Origin: Octadecabacter algicola
Lineage (GTDB): Bacteria; Pseudomonadota; Alphaproteobacteria; Rhodobacterales; Rhodobacteraceae
Reading direction: 5' to 3'
DNA: 64,000 bases
NCBI RefSeq assembly: GCF_021532625.1
Contig: NZ_JAKGAR010000001.1
Location: 186,001-250,000 of the forward strand
The translations under genes and the position numbers were made by a program. How positions within the stretch are numbered: position 1 is the first letter of the stretch; every line of letters begins with the position of its first letter. The notes below the pieces were generated by a model. It did no database searches and had not been told where the DNA came from. It saw nothing but the letters and a program-made list of their open reading frames with translations. Below are positions 36,808-46,104 of this stretch, piece by piece.

Positions 36808-36931
36808 GATGCTCTCCTAGCTTTGTTGGCTTGTTCATGCGCAATCAGCGGCGAGGGGTCAACCGTGTCTTGGAATCCTCGCGCAGGCGCACTAGGTAAC
36901 TGCGCAACGCAATTCGTTAAGGAGCCGACAG

Positions 36932-37438
36932 ATGGCTGATATCAAAGACCCAGAAAACACGATCCTGATGGAACTGGCAGGCGGAACCGTACAGATTGAT
37001 CTGTTGCCAGACGTCGCGCCAAAGCACGTTGAACGCATGAAAGAGCTCGTGCGCGAAGGTGCATACGACAACGTTGCATTCCACCGTGTGATCGACGGCT
37101 TCATGGCGCAGACGGGCGACGTTGAGCACGGCAACATGGAAAACGACTTTAACATCGGTCGTGCTGGTACAGGCGGTTCCGACAAGCCTGATCTTCCAGC
37201 TGAATTCTCTAAGATCCCACATGCCCGTGGATCCCTTGGCGCTGCGCGTTCTGCGAACCCGAATTCTGCAAACAGCCAGTTCTTCATTAACTTCAAAGAC
37301 AATGACTTCTTGAACGGCCAATACACTGTTTACGGCATGGTTTCTTCCGGCATGGAACACGTCGACGCGATCGTTAAGGGGGAACCACCAATGTATCCTG
37401 ACCGCATGATCTCTGTGAAAGTTGCCGCAGATGTTTAA
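36932..37438 (+). CDS. Cytoplasmic cyclophilin peptidyl-prolyl isomerase
   Basis: A 168-residue cyclophilin without a signal peptide. Core motifs are VAFHRVIDGFMAQTGDVEHG, GSLGAARSANPNSANSQFFI and GQYTVYGMVSSGMEHVD. The active-site Arg (FHRV) and Gln/Phe (SQFFI) are present. AAGGAG precedes the ATG. The last eight bases overlap the start of a second, secreted cyclophilin, a sign of duplication. Confidence 0.93.
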   Translation: MADIKDPENTILMELAGGTVQIDLLPDVAPKHVERMKELVREGAYDNVAFHRVIDGFMAQTGDVEHGNMENDFNIGRAGTGGSDKPDLPAEFSKIPHARGSLGAARSANPNSANSQFFINFKDNDFLNGQYTVYGMVSSGMEHVDAIVKGEPPMYPDRMISVKVAADV

Positions 37439-37991
37439 GGGCGCAGTCATTGCATCCTTGCTGGCAGCTGGCGCGGCCCATGCGGGCGGGATCGAGATTG
37501 ATGTCGCTGGCGACGCCAATGGCACGATCGTTATCGATCTGTTCGAAGACATTGCACCGCTGCATGCTACGCAAATCACCGCGCTGGCGGCTGATGGCCA
37601 ATACGACGGCGTGGTGTTTCACCGCGTGATCGAAGGCTTCATGGCGCAAACGGGCGATGTTCAGTTTGGCGACAGCACCGCTGATGATTTCAACATGCAA
37701 CGGGCTGGCACAGGCGGGTCTGACCTTGACGATATCGCCCTTGAGGCAACGACAGAAAAATCGTTCACCCGTGGCATGGTCGGCATGGCGCGGTCCCAGA
37801 ACCCAAACAGCGCGAACAGCCAGTTCTTCATCATGTTCGAAGACGGCGCGTTCCTTGACGGTCAATACACGATTGTTGGCGAAGTGACGTCTGGCATGGA
37901 CGTTGTTGATCAGATCAAGTTGGGCCGCGGGTCCAACGGCGCTGTGATCGGCGAACCTGATCACATGGTTGCTGTGCGCGTTACCGAGTAA
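37431..37991 (+). CDS. Periplasmic cyclophilin peptidyl-prolyl isomerase
   Basis: A 186-residue cyclophilin beginning with a signal peptide (MFKGAVIASLLAAGAAHA). The ATG at 37431 lies within the end of the upstream cyclophilin gene and gives a clean signal peptide; an in-frame TTG nine bases earlier is less likely. Core motifs VVFHRVIEGFMAQTGDVQFG and SQNPNSANSQFFIMFEDGAF are intact. Together the pair provides proline isomerase activity on both sides of the inner membrane. Confidence 0.92.
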   Translation: MFKGAVIASLLAAGAAHAGGIEIDVAGDANGTIVIDLFEDIAPLHATQITALAADGQYDGVVFHRVIEGFMAQTGDVQFGDSTADDFNMQRAGTGGSDLDDIALEATTEKSFTRGMVGMARSQNPNSANSQFFIMFEDGAFLDGQYTIVGEVTSGMDVVDQIKLGRGSNGAVIGEPDHMVAVRVTE

Positions 37992-38076
37992 CCGCAGCAT
38001 CACATTCTTGTAGAGGGGCTATGCAGCGATGCGTGGCCCCTTTTACTTTGGGGGCACCCTAATAAGGAAAGCCGCC

Positions 38077-39036
38077 ATGTTCCGTCTCGCGTTTATCTTT
38101 ACGTTGATTGCCAATCTTGCCTCGGCTAGCCCTGAATTCTGGCGCCATGAATGGCCCAATACCAACTTTGACGTCACCAGCGTTGAGAGTTGGGTTGAAA
38201 TCCTGTCGGGAGGGCCGCCGCGTGACGGTATTCCGGCGCTGGATGATCCGTCCTTCGTTGATGTCTTTGATGAGGATCGCCTGATGGATCGCGAACCAGT
38301 AATCACATTGGAATTGCAGGGCGAAACACCTCGCGCATACCCGATCCGATATTTGATGTGGCATGAAATCGTGAACGATGATGTGCGCGGTTTGCCGATC
38401 GCGGTCACGTTCTGCCCACTGTGTAATTCTGGCATTACGTTTGATCGGCGTGTGAATGGGCAGGTGTTAACGTTTGGCGTGTCGGGCAAGTTGCGCAACT
38501 CGGATATGATCATGTTTGACCGCGAAACCGAAAGCTGGTGGCAGCAAGCCATCGGTGAGGCCATCGTTGGTGATCTAACTGGCACAGAACTTCAAACTCT
38601 GCCGTCTTGGATGGAAAGCTGGGGAGAGTTCAAAGAGAGAAACCGTGACGGCCTTGTGATGGATGAACCGAACCAGCGGCGCAATTACGGGGCCAATCCT
38701 TATGTGCAGTATGACAGTTCACATCGGCCGTTTCTATTTTCTGGTGAATTGCCGCCCCATGACATTCCGGCCCTTGCCCGCGTTGTACGCGTTGGCGATG
38801 CCGCATGGCCAATGACACGTATCGCGCAAGTGGGAGAGATCAAAGAGGGTGGCGTTGTGCTCAGCTGGACCGCTGGTCAAGCGTCGGCGCTGGATTCCCA
38901 AACAATCGGGGACGGGCGCGATGTCGGGACTGTGCGGGTGCGCGACACTGCGGGCAATGATCTGGCCCATGACGTGATGTTCGCCTTTGCCTTTCACGCA
39001 TTTTGGCCCGACGGCGACTGGAAGTTGGGCGAGTAA
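38077..39036 (+). CDS. DUF3179 domain-containing exported protein
   Basis: A 319-residue protein with a signal peptide (MFRLAFIFTLIANLASA). The start at 38077 follows AAGGAAA. The DUF3179 core is plain: YPIRYLMWHEIVNDDVRGLP, then VTFCPLCNSGITFDR with the CxxC pair, then GVSGKLRNSDMIMFDRETES and SWWQQAIGEAIVGDL. The family is widespread in marine bacteria with no agreed function; the CxxC suggests redox or metal chemistry. Convergent with selO. Confidence 0.87.
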   Translation: MFRLAFIFTLIANLASASPEFWRHEWPNTNFDVTSVESWVEILSGGPPRDGIPALDDPSFVDVFDEDRLMDREPVITLELQGETPRAYPIRYLMWHEIVNDDVRGLPIAVTFCPLCNSGITFDRRVNGQVLTFGVSGKLRNSDMIMFDRETESWWQQAIGEAIVGDLTGTELQTLPSWMESWGEFKERNRDGLVMDEPNQRRNYGANPYVQYDSSHRPFLFSGELPPHDIPALARVVRVGDAAWPMTRIAQVGEIKEGGVVLSWTAGQASALDSQTIGDGRDVGTVRVRDTAGNDLAHDVMFAFAFHAFWPDGDWKLGE

Positions 39037-39050
39037 TCCCGCCCGAATAC

Positions 39051-40427
39051 TCAGGTGCCGCAGAAGGTCTGACGAACTTTTTCGTCTTCCTCGGGCGGGG
39101 TCGCAAAGTCGGCGTTCGGCGTGAAAGGCGATTTGAGCGCGGCGAGCATCGTGTGGAACGGCGCAAAATCACCCGCCGTGGCTGCCGTGATGGCCTGTTC
39201 GATCTTGTGGGTGCGTGGGATCACCTGTGGGTTGGTGGCTTTCCACACATCATCATTCGGTCCTGCCGCGCGCCATTTGGCGTACCAGTCGGGGAATGTC
39301 TTTTCCGTTTGATCCAGCACGTTAAATGTATTGGTAAAGTCCGCGTTCGCCTCAGACATAAGGGACAGCAGCTCTTTCACCAGCGCCGTTGTTTCGTCAC
39401 TGGGCGCTAGCCCCAGTTTGGGTGCGAAAACCTTGGCCCATTCAGCCTCAAACAAATCGGGGAATGTGTTCAAAAGGGCTGTGAATTCTTCAATCGCCAA
39501 ATCGGTATCTGGCATAAGGGCCACCAAAGACGTCGCAAACTGCGCAAGGTTCCAATGGGTTAGGGGGCCTTGGTTGCTATAGGCATACCGCCCGCGACGG
39601 TCGATGGAACTGAACACCGTATCGGGGTGGTAGTTGTCCATAAAGGCACAGGGCCCATAGTCGATGGTTTCCCCTGCAACCGAAACGTTGTCCGTGTTCA
39701 TCACCCCGTGGATAAAGCCGACAGACATCCATTTGGCGACCAGTTCTATCTGACGCTGCATGACCTGTTTGATCAGGTCGGTCGGGCCAGTCGCTGTGGG
39801 GTAGTGGCGCTGGATCGTGTAGGTCATCAGGTCACGCAACCCGTCCACATCACTGCGTGCGGCGAAATACTGGAATGTCCCAACACGGATGTGAGAGGAC
39901 GCAACGCGGGTCAAAACAGCCCCAGGCAGCGGACCTTGTTCGCGCAAGACGGGATCGCCCGTCAGCACCGCTGCGAGTGCTTTTGTGGTCGGTATATCGA
40001 GGGCCTGCATAGCACAGCTCATCAAGTATTCGCGCAGCACTGGGCCAACCCATGCGCGTCCGTCACCGTTACGCGAATAAGGTGTCGGGCCTGATCCCTT
40101 TAGCTGGATATCAACGCGCCCCAACGGGCTATCGATTTCGCCTAGATGCAGCGCGCGACCGTCCCCGAGTTGCGGTGAGAAGCCGCCGAATTGATGGCCT
40201 GCATAGACCTGCGCAAACGGGGTCGATCCCGCAAGGGCTTCGTTACCCGAAAAGATATCGGCGGCGTCTTCGTCGCTCATATCGGACGTATCAATTCCTA
40301 ACTCAGCAGCGAGGTCATGGTTGAACACAATAAGAGATGGCGCGCTGACAGGTGTTGCGGCGTGCTTGGAATAAAACCGGTCCGGCAATGTCAGGTATGT
40401 GGTGTCAAACGGCAGGGTCAGGGACAT
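39051..40427 (-). CDS. selO: Protein adenylyltransferase SelO (YdiU family)
   Basis: Pseudokinase-fold enzyme that transfers AMP from ATP to protein hydroxyl groups and is linked to redox stress. The 458 residues are a little short for the family. Motifs include YAGHQFGGFSPQLGDGRALH, IQLKGSGPTPYSRNGDGRAW, MNTDNVSVAGETIDYGPCAF and SIDRRGRYAYSNQGPLTHWN. AAAGGTG precedes the ATG. It starts 14 bases after an acetyltransferase gene on the same strand, so the two are likely cotranscribed. The C-terminal Cys seen in many SelO proteins is present (FCGT at the end). Confidence 0.93.
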   Translation of the reverse strand: MSLTLPFDTTYLTLPDRFYSKHAATPVSAPSLIVFNHDLAAELGIDTSDMSDEDAADIFSGNEALAGSTPFAQVYAGHQFGGFSPQLGDGRALHLGEIDSPLGRVDIQLKGSGPTPYSRNGDGRAWVGPVLREYLMSCAMQALDIPTTKALAAVLTGDPVLREQGPLPGAVLTRVASSHIRVGTFQYFAARSDVDGLRDLMTYTIQRHYPTATGPTDLIKQVMQRQIELVAKWMSVGFIHGVMNTDNVSVAGETIDYGPCAFMDNYHPDTVFSSIDRRGRYAYSNQGPLTHWNLAQFATSLVALMPDTDLAIEEFTALLNTFPDLFEAEWAKVFAPKLGLAPSDETTALVKELLSLMSEANADFTNTFNVLDQTEKTFPDWYAKWRAAGPNDDVWKATNPQVIPRTHKIEQAITAATAGDFAPFHTMLAALKSPFTPNADFATPPEEDEKVRQTFCGT

Positions 40428-40441
40428 GTTAGCACCTTTGA

Positions 40442-40891
40442 TCAGAGGACGCGGGTCATCAGGGAATAGCGATCGCGCATTTTGAAATGGGCGCGGCTAT
40501 ACAGCCGCTGAGTGGCTTCGTCATCGCGATCTACTTCAAGGTGAAGCGCCGTTACACCGACGTCGCTTAGGCTTTTGGCGATTTCGGACAGAACCTCGGA
40601 GGCGATCCCGCGTTTTCGCACGTTGGGCCGGATGTAAAGCTCATCCACAAAGGCATCCATGCCGCCCATCTCCATGGACCAGCCAAACGTGATAATGATG
40701 TAGCCCGTGGGTGCTTTGGCGAGGCCAAACAGCCACGCAGCACCCAAGGGTGACCCCTGTAGCAGCGGCATTAATGCCGCTTCGCGTTGTTCATCCGTTC
40801 GGTCAATCCCGACCTCGGAGTGAAAGTCCCCGATCAGCTTGAGAAGGCGGGGCGCATCATCGGGCGCAGCAAGGTGGATCGCGGTGGTCAT
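40442..40891 (-). CDS. GNAT-family N-acetyltransferase
   Basis: A 149-residue acetyltransferase starting MTTAIHLAAPDDAPRLLKLI at 40891; the open frame runs 52 codons further but the family start is here. The acetyl-CoA binding segment is VDELYIRPNVRKRGIASEVL, followed by LHLEVDRDDEATQRLYSRAH. Substrate unknown. Located 14 bases upstream of selO on the same strand. Confidence 0.85.
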   Translation of the reverse strand: MTTAIHLAAPDDAPRLLKLIGDFHSEVGIDRTDEQREAALMPLLQGSPLGAAWLFGLAKAPTGYIIITFGWSMEMGGMDAFVDELYIRPNVRKRGIASEVLSEIAKSLSDVGVTALHLEVDRDDEATQRLYSRAHFKMRDRYSLMTRVL

Positions 40892-41124
40892 ATCGGCGCC
40901 TTTGTCTGTTCGAAACGTATCTAGTGCCTCACGGGGCAAATGGGTAGGGCCACACGCCGTTTGCCTAGGCCAAGCGGCGCTTATTTTTGCGCCACCGCAT
41001 TGCGAAATTGAGCCATCTAAAAGGATTCCAGGGCATGGCTGCGCCAATCTCCCTTGACGCGGTCAAAGACGTCGGAAACAAGCCCTTATAGACACTATTC
41101 CTCTTTCTTCGACTGGATACGTTC

Positions 41125-42009
41125 ATGAGCACCTACGCCCTTACTGTCACTTGCCAATCCACCCGTGGAATTGTTGCTGCTATCGCCAATTACCTTGCCG
41201 ATCAGGGCTGCAATATTACGGACTCAGCGCAGTATGATGACCAAGAGACTGGCAACTTCTTTATGCGCGTTAGTTTTGAAACGGGCGAGGGTGCTGATCT
41301 GGCCAAGATGGCAGCGGATTTTGCAAGCACCGCGACGCCGTTTGATATGACTTATGAATTCCACGACGAAGCCGTGAAGATGAAAGTGATCATCATGGTT
41401 TCACGCTTTGGTCACTGCCTGAACGATCTGTTGTATCGCTGGCGCATCGGCGCGTTGCCGATTGATATCGTTGCTGTGATTTCGAACCACATGGATTACC
41501 AAAAGGTCGTCGTAAACAACGACATCCCGTTCCACTGCATCAAAGTCACGAAAGAAAACAAGCCGGAGGCTGAAGCACGGATTATGTCTGTGGTTGAAGA
41601 CACCGAGGCCGACCTGATCGTTCTGGCCCGCTACATGCAAATCCTGTCAGATGACATGTGCCAGAAAATGTCCGGTAAAATTATCAACATCCACCACTCA
41701 TTCTTGCCAAGCTTCAAGGGTGCGAACCCATACAAACAGGCGTACGAGCGCGGCGTGAAACTGATTGGTGCGACATCACACTATGTGACGGCTGACTTGG
41801 ACGAGGGCCCAATCATCGAACAAGACATTGTGCGCGTGACCCATGCACAATCGCCAAATGATTACGTGTCACTGGGCCGCGATGTTGAAAGTTCGGTACT
41901 GGCGCGCGCCATTCACGCCCACATTCACCGCCGCGTGTTTATAAACGGCAGCAAAACGGTCGTGTTCCCCGCATCCCCGGGGTCTTTCGCGTCGGAACGG
42001 ATGGGTTAA
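41125..42009 (+). CDS. purU: Formyltetrahydrofolate deformylase
   Basis: Hydrolyses 10-formyltetrahydrofolate to formate and tetrahydrofolate, balancing one-carbon pools. The 294 residues have an N-terminal ACT domain (LTVTCQSTRGIVAAIANYLA) and a C-terminal formyl hydrolase domain with MVSRFGHCLNDLLYRWRIGA, the catalytic IINIHHSFLPSFKGANPY and ATSHYVTADLDEGPIIEQD. Convergent with the nucleoside hydrolase gene, overlapping it by four bases. Confidence 0.95.
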   Translation: MSTYALTVTCQSTRGIVAAIANYLADQGCNITDSAQYDDQETGNFFMRVSFETGEGADLAKMAADFASTATPFDMTYEFHDEAVKMKVIIMVSRFGHCLNDLLYRWRIGALPIDIVAVISNHMDYQKVVVNNDIPFHCIKVTKENKPEAEARIMSVVEDTEADLIVLARYMQILSDDMCQKMSGKIINIHHSFLPSFKGANPYKQAYERGVKLIGATSHYVTADLDEGPIIEQDIVRVTHAQSPNDYVSLGRDVESSVLARAIHAHIHRRVFINGSKTVVFPASPGSFASERMG

Positions 42010-42944
42010 CCCAACCGCGCCAAGCGTTCCGTTAGAAGATCAAAAAAGCCGTCCGCGTCCAGATCTCCCATAAAGGTGCAATTCGGGGCGCGGTCGCTGA
42101 CACGCCACCAGTCGGCAACTGTGGCGCCCATTGTCAGCTCAGACGTTGTTTCGATTTCGACATTGATATGTCGGCCGGTGAACAGGTCTGGTTTGATAAG
42201 GTAGGCGATGACCGTCGGGTCATGCAGCGGTGCGCCCTCAGAGCCATATTTTTCTTTGTCGAACCGTTCAAAGAAATCCGTCCACGCCGCGACCATATCG
42301 CCAACATGAGTACCCATTGATCGAAAGCCTGCGATGTGATCGGCCGTGGTCAGCGCTTTGTGGGTCACATCCAAAGGCATGACTGTTAGCGGAACGCCCG
42401 CGCGGAACACAATATCCGCCGCCTGTGGATCGACATAAATATTGAACTCTGCGGCAGGGGTGATGTTACCACCTTCGAAATAACCACCGCCCATAAGGAC
42501 GATTTCCTCAATCGCATTTATAATGTCTGGGGCCCGTTGCAACGCTGTCGCGATATTCGTCAACGGCCCAAGTGGGCAGAGCGTCACCGAATTGGCAGGC
42601 GCCGCGCGCAACGTCTCGATGATCCAATCCACGGCGTGCTGGTCCTGAAGCGGCATAACAGGATCATTTAGTTGCGGCCCATCAAGGCCGGTTTTTCCGT
42701 GCACATGTTCTGCGGTGACCAGCTTACGGCCCATGGGTGCATCACAACCCGCAAAGACCAGTGTTTCAGGTTTGCCCGCAAGTTCACAAACAATACGCGC
42801 GTTCTTTTGGGTCAAGGGCAACGGGACATTGCCTGCAACTGCCGTAATACCCAACACGTTCACTTCCGGTGAGGCAAACGCCAGCAGGATCGCGACCGCA
42901 TCGTCTTGGCCGGGGTCCGTGTCGATTATGATATTACGGGGCAT
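42006..42944 (-). CDS. Nucleoside hydrolase (IunH family)
   Basis: Cleaves the N-glycosidic bond of ribonucleosides for base salvage. The start at 42944 (MPRNIIIDTDPGQDDAVAIL) has AGGA upstream; in-frame starts 10 and 22 codons higher give atypical tails. Length is 312 residues. The calcium-binding motif DTDPGQDD lies at about residues 8-15, with LCPLGPLTNIATAL and NIYVDPQAADIVF later and the C-terminal HDPT motif. Base preference cannot be read with confidence. Confidence 0.92.
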   Translation of the reverse strand: MPRNIIIDTDPGQDDAVAILLAFASPEVNVLGITAVAGNVPLPLTQKNARIVCELAGKPETLVFAGCDAPMGRKLVTAEHVHGKTGLDGPQLNDPVMPLQDQHAVDWIIETLRAAPANSVTLCPLGPLTNIATALQRAPDIINAIEEIVLMGGGYFEGGNITPAAEFNIYVDPQAADIVFRAGVPLTVMPLDVTHKALTTADHIAGFRSMGTHVGDMVAAWTDFFERFDKEKYGSEGAPLHDPTVIAYLIKPDLFTGRHINVEIETTSELTMGATVADWWRVSDRAPNCTFMGDLDADGFFDLLTERLARLG

Positions 42945-43081
42945 ATTTGGTCCTGATCCATTGTTGTGACCCATACCTAAGCGGCGATTGCCAAAAGGAA
43001 AACCCGCCATCCCCTGTCATTGTTCCAAATACACTTCGGGGGAGCCCGCACGACGGGCGCTGGCTCCCAAACGCCTAAAAT

Positions 43082-43291
43082 CTAGACACGACCGTGCATT
43101 GCAAGACGGGCGTGAAGGTGGGGAGCATCCTTATGGCCCAGCTCAAGCGCAAAGACGTAGGCGTGGGTCAGGTAGAAACACGCACCATCAAGACTGACCG
43201 CTTCATCGGCGGCTTGTTCGTATAACGAAACCAGCGCAGCTTTGTCATCTTGCGCGTGCGCCGCCAGAAGCTGGGCGTCCAGTTTGCTCAT
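43082..43291 (-). CDS. Small conserved protein downstream of the Rieske oxygenase
   Basis: A 69-residue helical protein: DAQLLAAHAQDDKAALVSLY, then ACFYLTHAYVFALELGHKDA. Its start overlaps the oxygenase stop by four bases (ATGA), so it is translated with that gene. The pattern resembles a short TPR-like helical pair. I do not recognise a named family. Confidence 0.7.
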   Translation of the reverse strand: MSKLDAQLLAAHAQDDKAALVSLYEQAADEAVSLDGACFYLTHAYVFALELGHKDAPHLHARLAMHGRV

Positions 43292-44457
43292 CCGTCAGCA
43301 GTCGCGCCCATTTTCGCGGCGACCCAATCATGAAAACAATGGGTTGGGCCGTCCATTGCTGGAGAAAATCGTCCACCATCAAACCCAGGGGCTGCGCGGC
43401 CGCGTTGCATTCCTTCGACCACGCTGATGTCTTCTTCGAAAATCTCTTTCCACTGCGCGGTGTTGCGCATCCTTAGGTCGTCATCCGTTTGAGGAGATGC
43501 GTAGTAAAGGTGCACGTGCTCAATTGTGCGATCCCGCGCGATCGGTTCCAGAATGATCGCATAGGCATGTTCGCGCTGCGCTGCCAAAAGCACGTTGGGA
43601 TAAAGGCAGATGTATTCCGCGCCTTCATTCCATTTGTCGCTCAGGCCCTCAAAGTCAGGGAAGGTCGTGCCATCTTCCGCCGTTAGCTGGCGATAGACGA
43701 GCGTTCCCTGACCGCTAAACGCACCGCTTGATGTGTTGGCAATCGGCTTTTCGATATTGTAGTGATCTTCCAGCCGCGAGTAGCTGTTTAAACCGGGGTG
43801 GATCCACGGCAGGTGATAGCTTTCGGCGAAATTCTCGACAGCCAGTTTCCAGTTGCACTGAACGTCCAAAGCAAAGGCGCTGTCATCTCCGCCGTGATAT
43901 AAGGGTGCCGTGTTTTCGTGCCATCGGGCAATCAGGTCGGCGTTCACCACCTCAAAAGGTTCGGCTTGGCCGTCCAGATTGATAAAAACAACGTCCCGCC
44001 AGATGTGACTGCGCACTTCGATCAACCCGAGGTCTTCTTTGACGATGGCGTCGTGGGTATTATGTCCGGCCCCCCCCACATGGGGCGTCGACACGAGCGC
44101 GCCTTTGGTTGAATAACACCATGAATGATAGGGGCAGCGAATAGCGCCTTCGATTTTGCGCGCGGCATCAACAAGGATCATGCCACGATGGCGACAGATG
44201 TTTTGGAACACACGAACATCGCCGTCCTTGTCACGCAACAACAACAGCGGAATACCCAAAAACTCCATCGGTTTGGCGTCACCGTTCTCGGGCACATCCG
44301 CGCCGACAGCCAGCCCCGCCCATGAGCTATGCAGAACCGCTTTGGCTTCGGCGTCAAAGGTGGCCGGATCTGTGTAGTGTTCATTGGGAAGACCGTTTGC
44401 GGTGTCCACGTTGCGGCGCACTGCGTTTAAATCGTCTGTGGCGTGATCCTTGGCCAT
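43288..44457 (-). CDS. Rieske-type aromatic ring-hydroxylating / demethylating oxygenase, alpha subunit
   Basis: A 389-residue mononuclear iron oxygenase. The start at 44457 (MAKDHATDDLNAVRRNVDTA) has AGGAAAGGA upstream. The Rieske [2Fe-2S] motif is CRHRGMILVD followed by CPYHSWCYS. The catalytic domain holds the iron ligands in ENFAESYHLPWIHPG. The overall build suits ring-hydroxylating or amine-demethylating members; no reductase or substrate-specific neighbour is present, so the substrate is open. Confidence 0.9.
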   Translation of the reverse strand: MAKDHATDDLNAVRRNVDTANGLPNEHYTDPATFDAEAKAVLHSSWAGLAVGADVPENGDAKPMEFLGIPLLLLRDKDGDVRVFQNICRHRGMILVDAARKIEGAIRCPYHSWCYSTKGALVSTPHVGGAGHNTHDAIVKEDLGLIEVRSHIWRDVVFINLDGQAEPFEVVNADLIARWHENTAPLYHGGDDSAFALDVQCNWKLAVENFAESYHLPWIHPGLNSYSRLEDHYNIEKPIANTSSGAFSGQGTLVYRQLTAEDGTTFPDFEGLSDKWNEGAEYICLYPNVLLAAQREHAYAIILEPIARDRTIEHVHLYYASPQTDDDLRMRNTAQWKEIFEEDISVVEGMQRGRAAPGFDGGRFSPAMDGPTHCFHDWVAAKMGATADG

Positions 44458-44777
44458 GACATGTCCTTTCCTGATGAGATTAGTGTGAGCGCTATTTCTT
44501 GGAGAGTCGTGTGATTTGGCGACATTCACGTTTCTCACCGCGACACATAAGGGGCATCTGGGCGACGAATTGCCAGAACACACCTGCGACATCGGCTAGG
44601 AGATGCGCAGTGCTGCAATGCGGCGTTGGACCGCCGAAGCGAAACAGGAAAACACGCGCGGGTTCGCACAAATGGGCTCACACCAACCGCTGAGATCGCA
44701 TCACACTGAGGGCCTGATTACACCGATGGCACGGGACACGACCTTATGTGTTCCAACATGTCCAAAGGAGACACCAA
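44458..44777. other. Intergenic region between Rieske oxygenase and EF-hand genes
   Basis: About 320 bases between divergent genes. It should hold promoters for both. A small GC hairpin (GGCG, loop, CGCC) lies near 44620-44636. No convincing operator, RNA gene or small coding frame was seen. Confidence 0.45.
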
Positions 44778-45032
44778 ATGCTAAAACTGACCAAATCGAG
44801 TTCTGTAATTGCACTTGTCACCATTGTAGGCACATCTGCCTTCGCACAGGATGTTGATCCCAACATCGACGTGAACGGCGACGGCTTTTACAGCTTCCCC
44901 GAAGTGAGCACGATTTATCCCGACGTCACCGCAGAGTCCTTTACCGAGCTCGATACAACAGGCGATGGCCTCTTGGATATGGCCGAAGTGGAAGCTGCTC
45001 AGGGCGCGGGTCTGCTGCCCGTGATGGAATAG
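44778..45032 (+). CDS. Small exported EF-hand calcium-binding protein
   Basis: An 84-residue protein with a signal peptide (MLKLTKSSSVIALVTIVGTS ending AFAQ) and two EF-hand loops: DVNGDGFYSFPEV and DTTGDGLLDMAEV. The start at 44778 follows AAAGGAG; the longer frame upstream is not credible. Each loop has the Asp/Asn/Gly/Glu ligand spacing of a functional site. Periplasmic calcium buffering or signalling is an inference. Monocistronic. Confidence 0.85.
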   Translation: MLKLTKSSSVIALVTIVGTSAFAQDVDPNIDVNGDGFYSFPEVSTIYPDVTAESFTELDTTGDGLLDMAEVEAAQGAGLLPVME

Positions 45033-45230
45033 GGCACAGCTTACAACTCACCCTCCCTTATCCCTTTGCATCAGGCTATTTTGTCATGATGCGGCAGGTC
45101 ACGTCCCCCAAACGTGATGTGCACTTGCTCCTCGGCCCTGTGTGGTCGGGGGGCTTTTTTAATTGGGGGAGATTCGAAAACCAGCTGCTGGCGGGGGCCG
45201 CCAACAGTGTTGTTATCGGGGAAGGTGCCT

Positions 45231-45794
45231 TTATTTGCCGCCGCGCGACAGGGCGGCAACGCCGGTACGGGCCATTTCGACCAGCCCAATCGGGCGCATC
45301 AGCTCGGCGAAGGCATCGATCTTGCCCACGTCGCCTGTGATTTCAAACACAAAGCTGTCCAGCGTGGAATCCACGACATTTGCACGGAATACATCGGCCA
45401 GACGTAGGGCTTCGACGCGGTCATCGCCTTTGCCTTGGACCTTGAACAGGGCCAGTTCGCGCTCGACCGCTTTGCCTTCGACAGTCAAATCATGAACTTC
45501 ACGAACGGAAATGATGCGGCCCAATTGCGCAGTGATCTGGTTGATCGTCTGCGGGGTACCTGTGGTTACGACCGTGATGCGGGACAAATGTCCTGTGTGG
45601 TCGACTTCTGCGACAGTCAGGCTTTCGATGTTGTAGCCACGACCGGAAAACAAACCGATGACGCGGGCCAGAACACCTGGTTCGTTTTCGACCAGAACGG
45701 CCAGCGTGTGACGTTCTTCTACGTCTGAAAAGTTCGGGCGCAGGTTGTATGCCGAATGAGAGGTGGAACCTTTTTTGAGGTTTAGAGGGGACAT
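45231..45794 (-). CDS. ilvH: Acetolactate synthase small (regulatory) subunit
   Basis: Regulatory partner of acetolactate synthase; confers valine feedback. The start at 45794 (MSPLNLKKGSTSHSAYNLRP) matches the extended N-terminus typical of alphaproteobacteria; the frame runs 35 codons further but into the neighbouring lipoprotein gene. Length is 187 residues. The ACT domain shows HTLAVLVENEPGVLARVIGL and FSGRGYNIESLTVA. In this window two small genes separate it from ilvI. Confidence 0.95.
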   Translation of the reverse strand: MSPLNLKKGSTSHSAYNLRPNFSDVEERHTLAVLVENEPGVLARVIGLFSGRGYNIESLTVAEVDHTGHLSRITVVTTGTPQTINQITAQLGRIISVREVHDLTVEGKAVERELALFKVQGKGDDRVEALRLADVFRANVVDSTLDSFVFEITGDVGKIDAFAELMRPIGLVEMARTGVAALSRGGK

Positions 45795-45804
45795 GGTGAG
45801 ATCC

Positions 45805-46104
45805 TTATTCGGGGCATGCCATAGAGGCATAATAGGTGTTTGTGATACCGTCTTTGACGATGTCTTCGACGGTGCAACCGGTGACACGTTCTGCTGCAAG
45901 ACCTGCGTTGACGATCAATACGGCCGGATTGGTGCGGCCGGTTTCGAAGTTCTGCACAGTCACGCCGCGGTCGGTCTGGCTGACCGTAAAGGCGTTGCCG
46001 TTTACAGTGATGGCCTCACCGGGCATGGCGCTTGCGACGATCTCGCCGGAACAGGCTGAGAGGGTAAGGAATGCGAGAAGCGACAATGGCATTTGAACTT
46101 TCAT
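45805..46104 (-). CDS. Small predicted lipoprotein within the ilv operon
   Basis: A 99-residue protein with a lipoprotein signal (MKVQMPLSLLAFLTLSAC, lipobox LSAC). The mature part is short and beta-rich (FTVSQTDRGVTVQNF) with two further Cys residues near the end. GGGAGGA precedes the ATG, and the start overlaps the upstream gene by four bases. Ten bases before ilvH. Function unknown; no obvious link to branched-chain synthesis. Confidence 0.75.
   Translation of the reverse strand: MKVQMPLSLLAFLTLSACSGEIVASAMPGEAITVNGNAFTVSQTDRGVTVQNFETGRTNPAVLIVNAGLAAERVTGCTVEDIVKDGITNTYYASMACPE

Noticed and set aside
45100-45175. Terminator with T run after the EF-hand gene
   Set aside because: TTTTTT at 45160 is preceded by a G-rich stretch with only a four-base possible stem.
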